The notes below the pieces were generated by a model. It worked only from the letters and a program-made list of their open reading frames with translations. It made no database searches and was not told the origin of the DNA. A stretch of 64,000 nucleotides of DNA from Topomyia yanbarensis (lineage: Eukaryota; Arthropoda; Insecta; Diptera; Culicidae): NCBI RefSeq assembly GCF_030247195.1, contig NC_080671.1, positions 66,835,412 through 66,899,411 on the forward strand, given 5' to 3'. Position numbers and translations under genes: made by a program. Below are positions 54,201-61,128 of this stretch, piece after piece (position 1 is the stretch's first letter; each line of letters opens with the position of its first letter).

Positions 54201-57200
54201 TTAATGCACCTTTCGTGATAACAAATTCAATTTGAAAATGGTACAACTTTCATGCACCGTTTCAATTTGTTCAAACGATTCCTTGTATATTATTAATTAA
54301 ATCAATCAACTCCAACCGTACTGATCACTTTTTTGGAAACCATAGATATTTTTGTCCAATAATTCATTTTAAAAATCTGAGATTTTTATTGGTAACTATT
54401 TCAATTATTTTCCTGAAAAAAATGATAAAAGTTGGCTGCATCCTTCTAGTTTTCTTACGAGACGACACAATGCCGAGCCATGAAATTGCCTACGGATATG
54501 CAATTTACACAACATTTCGAGCGTTATCTTTCGTTTCGATGCACATATTTCGCTGATCAATGTTACCCCAAAAACAACCAATGAAAATTTACAACAAAGT
54601 AATTTTATTTTTATAGTAAAGCGAAATCAAATACCCAACAATTTGAACATTTTCAATCTATGGGTACCGGTACTTGTTTTAAAAGTGCAAATAGTTACAT
54701 CTACTTGAATTGAAGATAGTTATTCGAAAAACTTTTGAAAACGTGATCAATGTTCCCCCATTTTAAGGTACTATGTTAAGGTTGGACAGAGAATGGACGA
54801 AAATCGAAAACGAAAAAAGCAGTTTTTTTCACACCGTGTGTTAGATCTTCATAAAAATTAATCAGCTTATGTAGAATGTTGATACAGTAATGCCGATTGA
54901 TTTTTATGACGATCTAACACACGGTGTGAAAAAAACTGCTTTTTTCGTTTTCGATTTTTTGCCCTTTCTCTGTTCAACCTTAATAATTAACTGGCGGTTT
55001 CAATTCGAAAGACAAATTATTGTTTTAAATAATTTCGTACTTTTCAAATTAATTGTAATTTAAACACAGGAGATTTTTAGTTGGTAAATTGTTTGCCTTG
55101 TACGCAGTTCATCTGGGTTCGATTTCTTGCTCCTCCCAAAGGGATAAAAAAATCTGAAAGGACTTTTCTAAGCCAAAATAAGAGTGTGAAAGCTAGGTTA
55201 AAATTTCTATAATTTAAACAAAAAGGATTTTTAGTGTAACATTTTCGCACTTTAAATACGCAATTTTTTTAAATTATCGCCAACTACTTTGAATACTTGC
55301 TACAGCTGTAGTTTTAAATACTCTCGTTATTAATTAATTATTTTCAAAATACGTCCGTATTTTTAATTCGACGTAATTATAATTTTATTAGTGTTAACGA
55401 CAACCTGGTAGTAAAAACTGTTTTTCAGTTCAAGGAAAAAAATAACATTACATTTTTAGTTCTTCCATTTGTTAAAAATGTAGTTATTTTTCCTTGACCT
55501 CAAAAACAGTTTTCACTACCACTCGGAAACGAAAAACTACCTAAAATTGAGTTCCTTCCTCGTAGTATCGTGGGGGAACATAAAATTAGGTAAACCGTGT
55601 TGAAGGTAGTTTCCATTTAACCACGGCAAAAATTACAACTCATTGATAGGTTTTTTATACTCAAATTTAAGTTGAATTTACCTAATTTCGAGTATACCCC
55701 AAACAACTCAAAAGTACCTTCCTCCACGGAAGACCTCGACTGAGTCGAATCTCTCGTTTTGTTTTTGACAACACTAATAAGTGTGAAAGCGACGCACAAC
55801 TCAAAAGTAAGTTAGAACTTATTCTGGAGGTTGTTTTATTTAACCGTGCAGGTTCTTGTTAACACTAAATAAATTACAATTACGACACACTCAAACTAGA
55901 GGCGTTAGCCGCGCCGCCGATTTTATGGCGTTTTCGTTTTTTCTCGGTGCTACACCGGTGTAGTGCAAAAAAAGAGATAGACTGATTACACCCAAGTTTT
56001 GGGGTTTTCGATTGATTGACACCGGTGTAGTGGAGTGCACTGAAATTGCACCGTTTTTGCACTTTCTAGCAGAAGTGCAGAAAACTGGGTATGTTCCATT
56101 GACACTTCTGCAAGAAAGTGCAAAACCAGTGCAATCCACTACACCAGTGTCAATCAATCGAAAATCCCATTTGAATGAGTGTAGCATCGACTACACCGGT
56201 GTAGTGCACTGTCAAAAACGAAATTGCCATTAGGTAAAAATCGGCGGCGCGCCGGCGCACAGTGGCTGGAGGCTGGCCAAAACCTCAAAAATTTATTTTT
56301 GAAATATTGATATTTCATATTTTTCCTGTATTTCTCATGTATTGAATAATATATATTCAAAATTTTATGATCATTAGATAAGAACACGATTTTTAACATG
56401 AGTATAAACGTAGCAAAGTCGGGACTTTTTAATGATTTTCATTTCCGAAACCACCATTGCTCTGTTCACTTCAAATGCATGTTGCTCTTTTGATTTTGGT
56501 CCGATTTTAGCACAACCTGTTTCATTGTGTAGAGGAACGAAAGAACTTGGTTATTGAATAAAATACATTTGGTAAATTTGCTTGGAACTATGACTTTTTA
56601 GTTCAAATATGTTTGAGGTGGTCAGATCAAAATTACTTTTTTCGCTAATGTAGTCTGTACAAATTTCGGAATCATTTCGGAACGGTCACATAGTATACAT
56701 TCTATGGGAAATAACCTCTACTTTTCGAATATCATGGTCTCTTTCTGCGCCTAGGTGCGCAAAAAGGTTTAAGGAGATTTTGAAGCTTTGTTGCTGATAT
56801 GGAGGCGCATGGTGTTTTGTGTAAAATAGTTAGACAATCTACAGTAAACCAACACGTTATAAAATGGATTTAAAGTAGTGTTCTTCATTATTTATGATAT
56901 TGCTGACATTGGTGAACAGTAACGGAAAATCTATCATGAAAACGGGATCATAGTTAAAAGAAAGGTTCAATGACACTGTATGGAAAAATGCATTTAATAT
57001 TTTACGACTTTTGACATCAAAAATGAGCTCAGTACCTCAAAATTAGCTTAAATTGTAATTTTCAGCCAAATTAGGTAACATTTTAGGTTTTGTCCGACTT
57101 TTGTTTGAAGACCCGCCACTGTGCGGCGTCACGCCAATGTGCTTACTATTTTTACATGCAATCGTCGGCGCGGCTGGGAATATTCAGTAACGGCTCATTG

Positions 57201-58421
57201 AAAGAGGTGTGGTTTTCATTACAGACACTTTATATCACAGAGTGGGGGATAGAAAAACAGTACAACTAGCAACCATGCATGTAAACTGGTATCACGGAAG
57301 CTTCCATAAGCAAGCTTTTTTTTTCTTTGGATCTCTCCTTCTGACAGGCTAAGACCAAAAGCAAGCTTTGCATGGGCTTTCTCTTGTGCTTCCCCTCCCA
57401 AAACCATCATGCTCGTTTGGTTGCACTTTTTGACAGTCCGTTTGGCTGCAATTTTTGACACTTCGCTAGTCTGTGTATAAAGTGTTTTCATTCGTATTTT
57501 CTCAAACACAATTTGTCTACTGTCAGGGTAATGGTGTTAAGAAATTTCCGTAGAGGAGTACATGACCATGATTAATATTCAGAAACGGGTGCAAAAGATC
57601 GAAACCACTGAATTAATACACGATGACTTCTTCTTACTGGTCGGATGGCGTAAACAACTATTGTTATAAGGAATGTTGACATATTACTGGGCAATGTTGG
57701 ACGCCATTTTGGCACGCAAAAGCTGGATAGCTAAACGAATTCGAAGTTACGAAACGTTTTTATAAATGCGCAAACATCCCCGTCTTGAAATTTTTTTTCC
57801 TGTGCTGGATTGTGATATTCATAGAGTAACTTTATTGTCGTAACAATCGCAATACCTTCTTCACACTGATGCAACAAAAGGTTTCGTGAAGATTGCCTTG
57901 GGCATTTGACATATTCAAATTGTTTCCGCCCAACTAAGAATATAGGAACTATACAACGCAGTTGGATGCTGAGTTATCTGACGTTTAAAATACGCTCGCT
58001 AAGATCACATTTTTATCCCGGAGATAGAATGTCATTCGCCATTTTTATGCTTTTATCCGCACGTGAAAAGCACATGCATTTTAAGAGGCCTTTGGAAGCT
58101 TTTGTGTAAACTTACTTTACAAAGCTTTCATTGATAAAAATAGATGTGCAGGTAGTCTGAACACAAGTCTCCCTAAATATATGCAAGTTACATAATCGTG
58201 TACAGATTTTCGCCGAAATCTAGGCAACCAACGTTTGTATTTGTAAGTACTCACTTGGCTAGCCGCTTCACTTCATTAGAGCTTCGAATTCCTCCGTTGG
58301 GAGCCAGCAGAACGCTGAGGCACACCAGCAGTTTTAAAGGATCAATCCGCGGCTGTTGGGCGAGGAGAAATAACTTTTGTTAGTTATGTTGCATATCATG
58401 GAATATTTCAAAGCTTACCAT
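19818..58421 (-). CDS. Pnuts: PNUTS-like protein phosphatase 1 regulatory subunit (whole gene, spliced)
   Basis: The protein (about 1,200-1,250 residues) targets PP1 to chromatin and RNA polymerase II in the nucleus. Coding exons are 58419-58421, 58255-58352, 44774-45048, 40049-41578, probably 39635-39710, about 21290-21597 and 19818 to about 21290. Domains in order: TFIIS N-terminal/LW-type helical domain (exons 2 to start of 4, about residues 5-135), acidic then Ser/Lys-rich disordered middle, conserved RPKTVKTYNSQFRSHG, basic KKRKRRHSG, MSFYRDTL, PP1-docking KQLKW (RVxF type) followed by RYFELDVTERCNV, and a Gly/Asn/Arg/Pro-rich tail with RGG boxes. The vertebrate C-terminal CCCH finger is not seen. 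Identity is firm from the domain order and PP1-binding block. Open points are the exon 4 to 5 connection and a frame break near 21290. Confidence 0.93.
21290..21597 (-). CDS. Pnuts: PNUTS exon 5 (basic and Thr/Pro/Lys-rich)
   Basis: Begins after a clear acceptor (pyrimidine-rich, CTCCACAG) at 21598, entering in phase 1. It reads SLVESDMFMDALSATLKK, then the nuclear-localisation-like KKRKRRHSG, then a Thr/Ala/Lys/Pro-rich segment. FMDAL followed by a basic patch is typical of PNUTS. Near 21290 the frame must change to enter the MSFYRDTL segment. Confidence 0.85.
23676..23998. mobile_element. Pogo/Tigger-like MITE, copy 1
   Basis: The left end CAGTGATAACCCGTTTTTAT is followed by TTTTAGGCTGACAAAATGGG. 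The diverged right end ends in CACTG. CAGT...ACCCG ends with GCTGACAAAA subterminal words recur at 25053, 29405, 34772 and 49170. The ends resemble pogo-type termini, and the superfamily is inferred from that only. Confidence 0.55.
24383..24761. mobile_element. TA-flanked MITE with CCCGAACAGAAA ends
   Basis: TACCCGAACAGAAAGTA at the left is inverted at the right (TTTCTATTCGGGTA), and TA dinucleotides are present at both outer edges as in Tc1/mariner-type insertions. The interior holds several ACAATGTAA/TTACATTGT-like words in both orientations. Confidence 0.65.
25053..25774. mobile_element. Pogo/Tigger-like MITE, copy 2, with a nested element
   Basis: Left words AACCCGTTTT and TTTTTAGGCTGACAAAATCG; right end GCTGATAAAATCAGGTCTTC then ACTG. 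Same family as 23676. It is interrupted by the small element at 25168-25314. Confidence 0.55.
25168..25314. mobile_element. TA-flanked MITE (about 147 bp) nested in a pogo-like MITE
   Basis: TACACACTCAATTCAGTTCG at the left is inverted at the right (GAACATAATTAAGTGTGTA). The inner words CTCGGTAAAAGTT are repeated. It is inserted in the 25053-25774 element and so is younger than it. Confidence 0.6.
26190..26355 (+). mobile_element. tRNA-derived SINE (Feilai-like), copy 2
   Basis: Same family as 6646-6807: GGGGGCGGGCATAGCGTAGT head, box B-like GTTCGATTCCC, body AGAGGCGAATGGCTCTAAGG, end CTCTATAATC. The target duplication is not clear. Confidence 0.9.
26784..26871. mobile_element. Small palindromic MITE (88 bp), copy 2, TSD GAT
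   Basis: Almost perfect palindrome GGGCCCTATTCTCACAGTCA ... TGAGAATAGGGCCC, with GAT on both sides (26781-26783, 26872-26874). The 3-bp duplication and size fit the m3bp-type MITEs described from mosquitoes. Family assignment is inferred. Confidence 0.9.
28735..29195. mobile_element. Non-autonomous DNA element with CACAGAG ends, diverged copy
   Basis: The ends CACAGAGGATAGACG and (inverted) CACAGACAATAGACC match the better-preserved copy at 62120-62536. The interior also shares GGCGCTAGT and GAATTGACAG words with that copy. Confidence 0.6.
29405..29500. mobile_element. Pogo/Tigger-like MITE fragment, copy 3
   Basis: GATGACCCGTTTTTATCAAC, then CTGCTAAAATATTCTTC, as in the copy at 25053. The right end was not found. 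Confidence 0.4.
29653..29892. repeat. Perfect 115-bp inverted repeat with 10-nt loop
   Basis: The arms 29653-29767 and 29778-29892 are exact reverse complements by my base-by-base reading, with the loop CAGTGTTTGT. No target duplication or family ends were identified. A transcript of either strand would form a 115-bp hairpin. Confidence 0.93.
31122..32395. mobile_element. Non-autonomous DNA element with about 27-bp TIRs (GGAGAGATGCCGCAC)
   Basis: Left GGGGTCATTTCGGGAGAGAT then GCCGCAC. Right, on the other strand, GGGTAATTTGGGGAGAGATG then CCGCAC. Further copies of the GAGATGCCGCA word sit inside, near 31460, 31490, 31515, 32200 and 32220, in both orientations. No transposase frame. Confidence 0.75.
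34772..35053. mobile_element. Pogo/Tigger-like MITE, copy 4 (inverted)
   Basis: Left GAAGATCCGATTTTATAAG with GATTTTGTCAGCCTCACATG; right CTAACAAAACGGGTTTCGAC then TG. Same family as 25053 in the opposite orientation. Confidence 0.55.
36976..37176. mobile_element. TTAA-flanked palindromic MITE (201 bp), copy 1
   Basis: GGTTGCACAGAGAAAGCGCA and about 90 further bp are inverted at the right end, around a short centre (GTATGCAGAATGTTGTTACA). TTAA lies on both sides (36972-36975, 37177-37180). TTAA targeting is that of piggyBac- or Kolobok-type transposases. Copies at 52437 and 54780. Confidence 0.92.
37434..38104. mobile_element. Non-autonomous DNA element with about 40-bp TIRs, copy 1 (inverted)
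   Basis: The right end AATGGCGTTTGTCATAAGAT then AGCACGACAGTGACG matches the ends of 41729-42741. The left end (CAGTTGTACTATTTTACGAC) is diverged. The interiors share GTGTTGCCAAAT, CCAGTTCA and AAAACGCCACTTTGTA blocks in reverse orientation. Confidence 0.7.
39635..39710 (-). CDS. Pnuts: Probable small PNUTS exon (76 nt) or alternative first coding exon
   Basis: Bounded by a pyrimidine-rich acceptor (TTTCCTTTCTCCAG) and a strong donor (GTAAGA). Reads MEPVKFEDNVGHFLDPTRQL then AIM after two leading codons, and leaves in phase 1, which fits the start of exon 5. It does not follow directly from exon 4, whose donor is also phase 1 while this exon enters in phase 0. Either an unseen short exon lies between (candidate 8 nt at 39800-39807), or the ATG starts an alternative transcript, or this exon is not part of PNUTS. 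I do not know a matching sequence. Confidence 0.6.
39800..39807 (-). other. Candidate 8-nt microexon
   Basis: TGATATTG on the minus strand, preceded by CTTGTCAAG and followed by a good donor GTAAGC. Its length would convert the phase-1 exit of exon 4 to the phase-0 entry of the exon at 39635-39710. This is inference only; the acceptor is mediocre. Confidence 0.3.
40049..41578 (-). CDS. Pnuts: PNUTS exon 4 (end of TFIIS-like domain, Ser/Lys-rich middle)
   Basis: The acceptor CAAACAG precedes 41578 and the donor GTAAGT follows 40049 (phase 1). The first residues VRLLASKLVEQWLKIARND finish the N-terminal helical domain. An acidic stretch follows, then about 140 residues dominated by Ser with Lys/Asp/His (KDKDKHKEKDKDRK, long Ser runs), then RPKTVKTYNSQFRSHGLIEE with PPPPSRKG, and finally ERPGAIKLIPPKRQ. 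The repetitive middle produces a 243-codon antisense open frame that is only a shadow. If the donor is ignored the frame continues 35 codons into the intron to a stop at 39939. Confidence 0.93.
41729..42741. mobile_element. Non-autonomous DNA element with 40-bp TIRs, copy 2
   Basis: ATATCGTCGCTGTTGTGCTA then TCTTATGACAAACGCCATTT at the left is inverted at the right with one or two differences. The interior is non-coding and AT-rich. It carries the smaller MITE at 42377-42620, so it is the older of the two. Confidence 0.85.
42377..42620. mobile_element. 240-bp fold-back MITE (AAAAGGGCGAA family), copy 1, nested
   Basis: Ends AAAAGGGCGAAAC and (inverted) AAAAGGGCGAATAAG, each followed by TTTGTAAACAAACTT-type words and set in AATTCAATATTAA-like outer sequence. 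Other copies are at 44239 and 60886. Confidence 0.82.
43315..43592. mobile_element. hAT-like MITE (278 bp) with CAGGGATGC ends
   Basis: CAGGGATGCCAGGT at the left is inverted at the right (ATCTAGCATCCCTG). CAGGGATGC ends are typical of one hAT group. The flanking 8-mers GTGCTAAC and GTGCCGAA match at only 5 of 8 positions. The interior has repeated ATCTGTG words. Confidence 0.7.
44239..44481. mobile_element. 240-bp fold-back MITE (AAAAGGGCGAA family), copy 2
   Basis: AATATCAATTCTTCAAAAGG then GCTAATGAG at the left; ACAAATCTTATTAGCCCTAT at the right. The same internal TTACCCTT and TTAAGAGAAATCA blocks as copies 42377 and 60886. Confidence 0.8.
44774..45048 (-). CDS. Pnuts: PNUTS exon 3 (core of TFIIS N-terminal/LW domain)
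   Basis: 275 nt between the acceptor CTTTTTCAG and the donor GTAAGT. With exon 2 it encodes the helical bundle that binds transcription factors in PNUTS and TFIIS: SKKLVSKCIYIQILKCTE, GGWSLVHMWLADGITTKNWP, LLELLLCCPVDVERLKSN, APKLVKSLSKDS. The conserved Trp residues of this domain are present. The frame and phase fit both neighbours, including the split Asn codon with exon 2 and the split Gly codon with exon 4. Confidence 0.95.
46600..47130. repeat. Satellite array, about 142-145-bp monomers
   Basis: Monomer starts (ATTCTGCCACTAGGTGGCGCTAGTG-type junctions) lie at 46734, 46879 and 47021, with a partial unit before. Units share a TCTTCGG/TCTTCGA and CAGCAGA/AGCAGAA core. They are strongly diverged from each other. 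Confidence 0.75.
47480..47689. repeat. Inverted satellite monomers, left of the hAT insertion
   Basis: Reverse-orientation units of the 46600-47130 satellite, recognisable by GAGCAACTTTGCCGAA and CACTAGTGCCGCCTAACGGT. Confidence 0.6.
47690..48219. mobile_element. hAT-like non-autonomous element (530 bp) with perfect 8-bp TSD
   Basis: Ends CAAGGATGC and (inverted) CAGGGATGC, flanked by GTTATACC at 47682-47689 and 48220-48227. The 8-bp duplication and CAGGGATGC terminus are those of hAT transposons. It sits inside the inverted satellite. The interior has no transposase frame, and the overlapping open frames of 60-110 codons are spurious. Confidence 0.88.
48228..48345. repeat. Inverted satellite monomer, right of the hAT insertion
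   Basis: Continues the reverse-orientation satellite interrupted at 47689: TTAGCAACTTCGTCGAAG, then CACTGGCGTCATCTAGCGCC. Confidence 0.6.
49170..50340. mobile_element. Pogo/Tigger-like element, copy 5 (composite)
   Basis: Left end CAGTAGAGACCCGTTTTTAC with TTTTAGGCTGATAAAACGGG. Right side TTGATTCGTCTGCTAGAGCC and GGCTGACAAAATCCGGTCAA match the right side of copy 25053. The middle (49430-49800) is foreign repeat sequence. Confidence 0.5.
49428..49615. repeat. Dispersed repeat, copy 1
   Basis: Shares with 51056-51250 the run GTTATAGAAATCTATCAAAG, then GCTGACATTGGTTAT, then TTTTGGTGCATCCGGAA. Class unknown; no ends recognised. Confidence 0.7.
50661..50957. mobile_element. MITE with ATAAATGACGNAGCAT ends (297 bp)
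   Basis: CCATTCATAAATGACGCAGC at the left is inverted at the right (AATGCTACGTCATTTATGGA). The interior is C-rich on this strand, with two more GCTACGTAGC-type words and CCCCCCTCTCCC blocks. Related ends (CATAAATTACGTA type) are widespread in insects. Confidence 0.8.
51056..51250. repeat. Dispersed repeat, copy 2
   Basis: Second copy of 49428-49615, about 80 percent alike by eye. Confidence 0.7.
51460..51699. mobile_element. Partial hAT-like MITE related to 43315
   Basis: The right end GTGGCATCCCTG and ACAGATT/TCTGTAA-type interior words match the hAT-like MITE family. The left CAGGGATGC end is missing. AGGCAGAGCT words flank it in inverted orientation (51453, 51706). Confidence 0.4.
52437..52633. 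mobile_element. TTAA-flanked palindromic MITE (197 bp), copy 2
   Basis: Ends GGTTGCACAGAGAATGCGTA and inverse; TTAA at 52433-52436 and 52634-52637. The centre is in the opposite orientation relative to copy 1, and the left arm has lost a few bases (missing TACGGTGTGG part). Confidence 0.92.
54052..54770. mobile_element. Non-autonomous DNA element with 28-bp TIRs (TACCGTAAAACGGGG)
   Basis: TACCGTAAAACGGGGTATCT then TTGATCAC at the left; TACCTTAAAATGGGGGAACA then TTGATCAC on the other strand at the right. A CTGATCAATGTTACCCC copy lies inside near 54553. No transposase frame. Confidence 0.78.
54780..54979. mobile_element. TTAA-flanked palindromic MITE (200 bp), copy 3
   Basis: GGTTGGACAGAGAATGGACG and inverse, with TTAA at 54776-54779 and 54980-54983. 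The most diverged copy of the three. It abuts the end of the 54052-54770 element. Confidence 0.9.
55078..55222 (+). mobile_element. Degenerate tRNA-derived SINE (Feilai-like), copy 3
   Basis: Lacks the 5' end. TTGCCTTGTACGCAG, GGGTTCGATTTC and the end GGTTAAAATTTCTATAATTT identify the same family as 6646 and 26190. More mutated than both. Confidence 0.8.
55408..55524. repeat. Fold-back sequence, about 117 bp
   Basis: GGTAGTAAAAACTGTTTTTC and about 30 further bp (GTTCAAGGAAAAAAATAAC) are inverted at 55473-55524 around TTCTTCCATTTGT. A MITE remnant is likely. Confidence 0.7.
55911..56250. mobile_element. Fold-back element with CTACACCGGTGTAG palindromes
   Basis: The outer ends GCGCCGCCGATTTTATGGCG and inverse. 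An inner inverted pair is built around GATTGATTGACACCGGTGTA and its complement, and the 14-bp palindrome CTACACCGGTGTAG occurs near 55952 and 56191, with related forms between. The right end adjoins the element at 56258. Confidence 0.75.
56258..57123. mobile_element. Non-autonomous DNA element with CACAGTGGC ends (866 bp)
   Basis: Left CACAGTGGCTGG; right, on the other strand, CACAGTGGCGGG. CCAAAACCT and (inverted) ACAAAACCT words follow inward. CGGCG lies on both sides (56253-56257, 57124-57128), a possible 5-bp duplication. No transposase frame. Confidence 0.6.
58255..58352 (-). CDS. Pnuts: PNUTS exon 2 (start of the N-terminal domain)
   Basis: 98 nt between acceptor CCCAACAG and donor GTGAG. 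Reads PRIDPLKLLVCLSVLLAPNG then GIRSSNEVKRLA, the first helices of the PNUTS/TFIIS-type domain. It follows the lone ATG of exon 1 in phase 0 and leaves with two bases of an Asn codon completed by exon 3. Confidence 0.92.
58419..58421 (-). CDS. Pnuts: PNUTS initiation codon at the very end of exon 1
   Basis: ATG immediately followed by the donor GTAAGC; the intron to exon 2 is 66 nt. Context ATAAAATG is a reasonable insect start. Only one codon of the protein lies in this exon. A possible acceptor (TTTTTGTTGTCAG) sits just 5 nt before the ATG, so the 5' UTR may be split further. Confidence 0.85.
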
Positions 58422-60885
58422 TTTATCTGACAACAAAAAGTCCGGAGCCCTGACAAAGCGATAGACTGCTTTATCGACCTTTGACAGTTGATTGCTGTTA
58501 CGTACTATGCACTAATAAGCTTTTTAGCTGAGCTTTCCTGTTCACAATTTTTGCCAATATTAATCACGGCTTCTTCTCCATGTTTGTAATTGTACCATCT
58601 ATTTTCAGCCGCAATTTCAACTATACGAAAAAACGATCACTTTAGGATTTTATCTAATCACAAATTGTTTTTCACTTATTTAATCACTTCGTTGCTTGTT
58701 ATTTCGAAAGTATTCAAGTCGGAATTTGATTAAATGACACTAATCGCACATAAAACTTGCCAATTTCCCAAATGCCACGTGGAAAACATCACATGACGTA
58801 ATCTCAACTAAATCAATTTCGACAAATGGTAATTTTTCCGGTGAATAGGCAAACAAAAACACGTATTTTACTAGTTGCTAATATAAAAATATCGTGTACA
58901 AAGCCAAAATAATTTAACGAAATTTGCGATCTACTGCCAATTCACAATGGCGTTTCTTACATGACTAGGTAGCCAAAGAAAAAATCTTTCCGGATTCATA
59001 CTAGACTTAGCGCTTTTTAGCTCAATCTTACATGACATGACAGAAATGGTATAGAAGAGAGAAATAATTTCCGTTTCCCACCCACTTGTTATTTATTTTG
59101 AAACCTTGAAGCAGGCACTACGCCTTGGGGCCCCGTTCAATATACGCCTTGAAAACTTTCGAAATATACCATAGCAACTTACTGCAGTGCCTTACAACTA
59201 ATTAAAATGCAACTCACTCGAAATCCTTTTTAATTCTCTCCAACGTCTAAACAATAGTTCGTCTACTTAAAATCGTCCATTTGCAACTGATAATCCAAAA
59301 TGCTGCGAAAATACCGTTCCAATATTTACGAAAACTGCTGCCACGCGACCGATGTACTTTTCTTCTTATAACTGGCTAGTATTTCAAAAATGGCGGAGCT
59401 GACAAATTGCCAGAATATTCAGCGAATACCACCAAAATGAGGTCATTCGTCTAGGCCGACTTTTCGCCAAAATCGTTTCGGGAAAACCACGGGATACACG
59501 CGACTATCAACGGATAATAATCTGGTAGTCTTTGAAAGCCAGAAACACTCGAAAATAGCTCAATAACGACGAGGCTGATAAACCAAGATGGAGGCCGAGA
59601 CAAATTTCCTAGCTGCCAGCCTGCAGAAAAATCTACTTCAGAAGAGCACAGCGGAAAAAACACGTCATAACTCACCAAGCGCAAAATTCGTTCTGAACAA
59701 GCCAGCGTCGCTAGCCCAGTGAGCCGGGCAAAATTTGGGTCTGTAGGGCTGGGCAATATATTTTACCTGTTCTTTGCCTACGTTGGTTTCACTCACTGGG
59801 AACAAGTACGATGGAACAAAGATTGATATATAGATGGCGCTGTGGTCAATATTATGATCATCCCGCAGAAAAATTAAGCATATTTCAAACTAAAAATATG
59901 CGTTATTGAATCCTATCATTTATTACTTCAACAACAAATTTACAGGCCTGAAAATATTTTTTATTGCAGCAACAATAAATTATTGTTCAATATTTTTTTA
60001 AAAATAATTTCAGTAATTTTGTTTTAATTTCAATAAAAAATATTTATTAGCGTGTTTGTGTGCTATTGGTTGGGAATTATCTGTCCGTCGGATGGCGCTT
60101 CGAAACAAATTGTTTTTTACTCCTATTTCGTTGAAAGTCGTAGCAAATACAATTACATATTTGTATTTGGTCGTAGCAACGCGCGGCGGAATTAGCTAGT
60201 AATTTATAATTCTGAACCAATTGATAAAGATTAGCATTGATTCGTTCGAAATGGATTCGAATTTCCAGTATTACCTGAGAATGGTTTGGAAAACCCGCGG
60301 ATGGTTTCAAATGTGTCATGAAAAGATGAATTGCTCGAAATTTACATTTTGACAGTTTCACTGCGTGAAGAAATCAAAACAAAACATTTCCAGCAGCGAC
60401 TGCAGGAACAAATCAAAACAAAAACAAATTTTGTGCGCCAAAATTATTCAAAGAGTCAAACCCATAGTATGAAGAATTGCCTTTAATATCGATTTGGTCG
60501 GAATTGGAGCAAAATTGGATAGATTTACTGTAATTTCTTCGATTTTTAGCAATACTCGATTTATTAAGAAATGCTATGCAAAGCTGAACGGAATGTAACT
60601 ATTATTATGAAATGACGATCCCGGTCAATTAGGTCGCACGTGGTAAATTTTTAAAAATAAACGGCCCAAGAACATCAAATGTCAATAATATGGTAAAAAA
60701 ATTATTCGAGGATTTGGTTTGCAATGCCAATTACTACAAAAAATAGATCTTCCATCGAAATGAACAGATGAACCAACGATGAGCATCTGTTGCACTCGAA
60801 CTCACGCAACTGACGAAGTAAACAAACCACCGAGAATCTGGTTTTATACCAACCGACAGAACTCCACAAAATGAGCCGGATAAAC
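58422..60885 (-). promoter_or_regulatory. 5' flank of PNUTS, promoter not pinpointed
   Basis: The transcription start should lie here. CGATAA/TATCG words near 58462-58477 resemble DRE-type elements of housekeeping promoters, but no clear TATA or initiator stands out. The short open frame MAELTNCQNIQRIPPK (59391-59441, plus) has a good start context but no known relatives. A 101-codon frame at 59451-59756 (minus) is unsupported. Confidence 0.35.
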
Positions 60886-61128
60886 AACTCCATATCAAAT
60901 TTGCAAAAGGGCGAATAAGATTTGTAAACAAACTTTTATTTTGATGGTTTCTCTTAATTTACTGTAATTTCAAAAGCAGAAAACAATTGAAATTACTTCT
61001 ACGAAGGGTAAAAATTTACATTAACGCATATTTTTCATGAAATTCCACTCTGCAGCAGATCAATGAGCGAAACAAGTTTGTTTACAAAAAACACTTTCGC
61101 CCTTTTGACGAATTAATATTGAATTGTC
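60886..61128. mobile_element. 240-bp fold-back MITE (AAAAGGGCGAA family), copy 3 (inverted)
   Basis: Nearly the reverse complement of 42377-42620: GCAAAAGGGCGAATAAGATT at the left, TTTCGCCCTTTTGACG at the right, with TACGAAGGGTAAAAATTTAC inside. The best-matching pair of the family. Confidence 0.85.

Larger units (their letters stand above)
45049..58254 (-). other. PNUTS intron 2 (about 13 kb)
   Basis: No exon was recognised. It contains the satellite, hAT, pogo-like, TTAA, SINE and other elements listed. Stretches 45.05-46.5, 52.7-54.0 and 57.2-58.25 kb show nothing firm. 46190-46280 repeats words found at 33900-33990 (GAACAAGCG ... CACAGAGAATCAA), so both are parts of one unclassified dispersed repeat. 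53640-53830 has short TACCCATA-type repeats. Confidence 0.55.

Noticed and set aside
59451..59756. 101-codon minus-strand frame upstream of PNUTS
   Set aside because: No homology, and it would not connect in frame to the PNUTS ATG exon.
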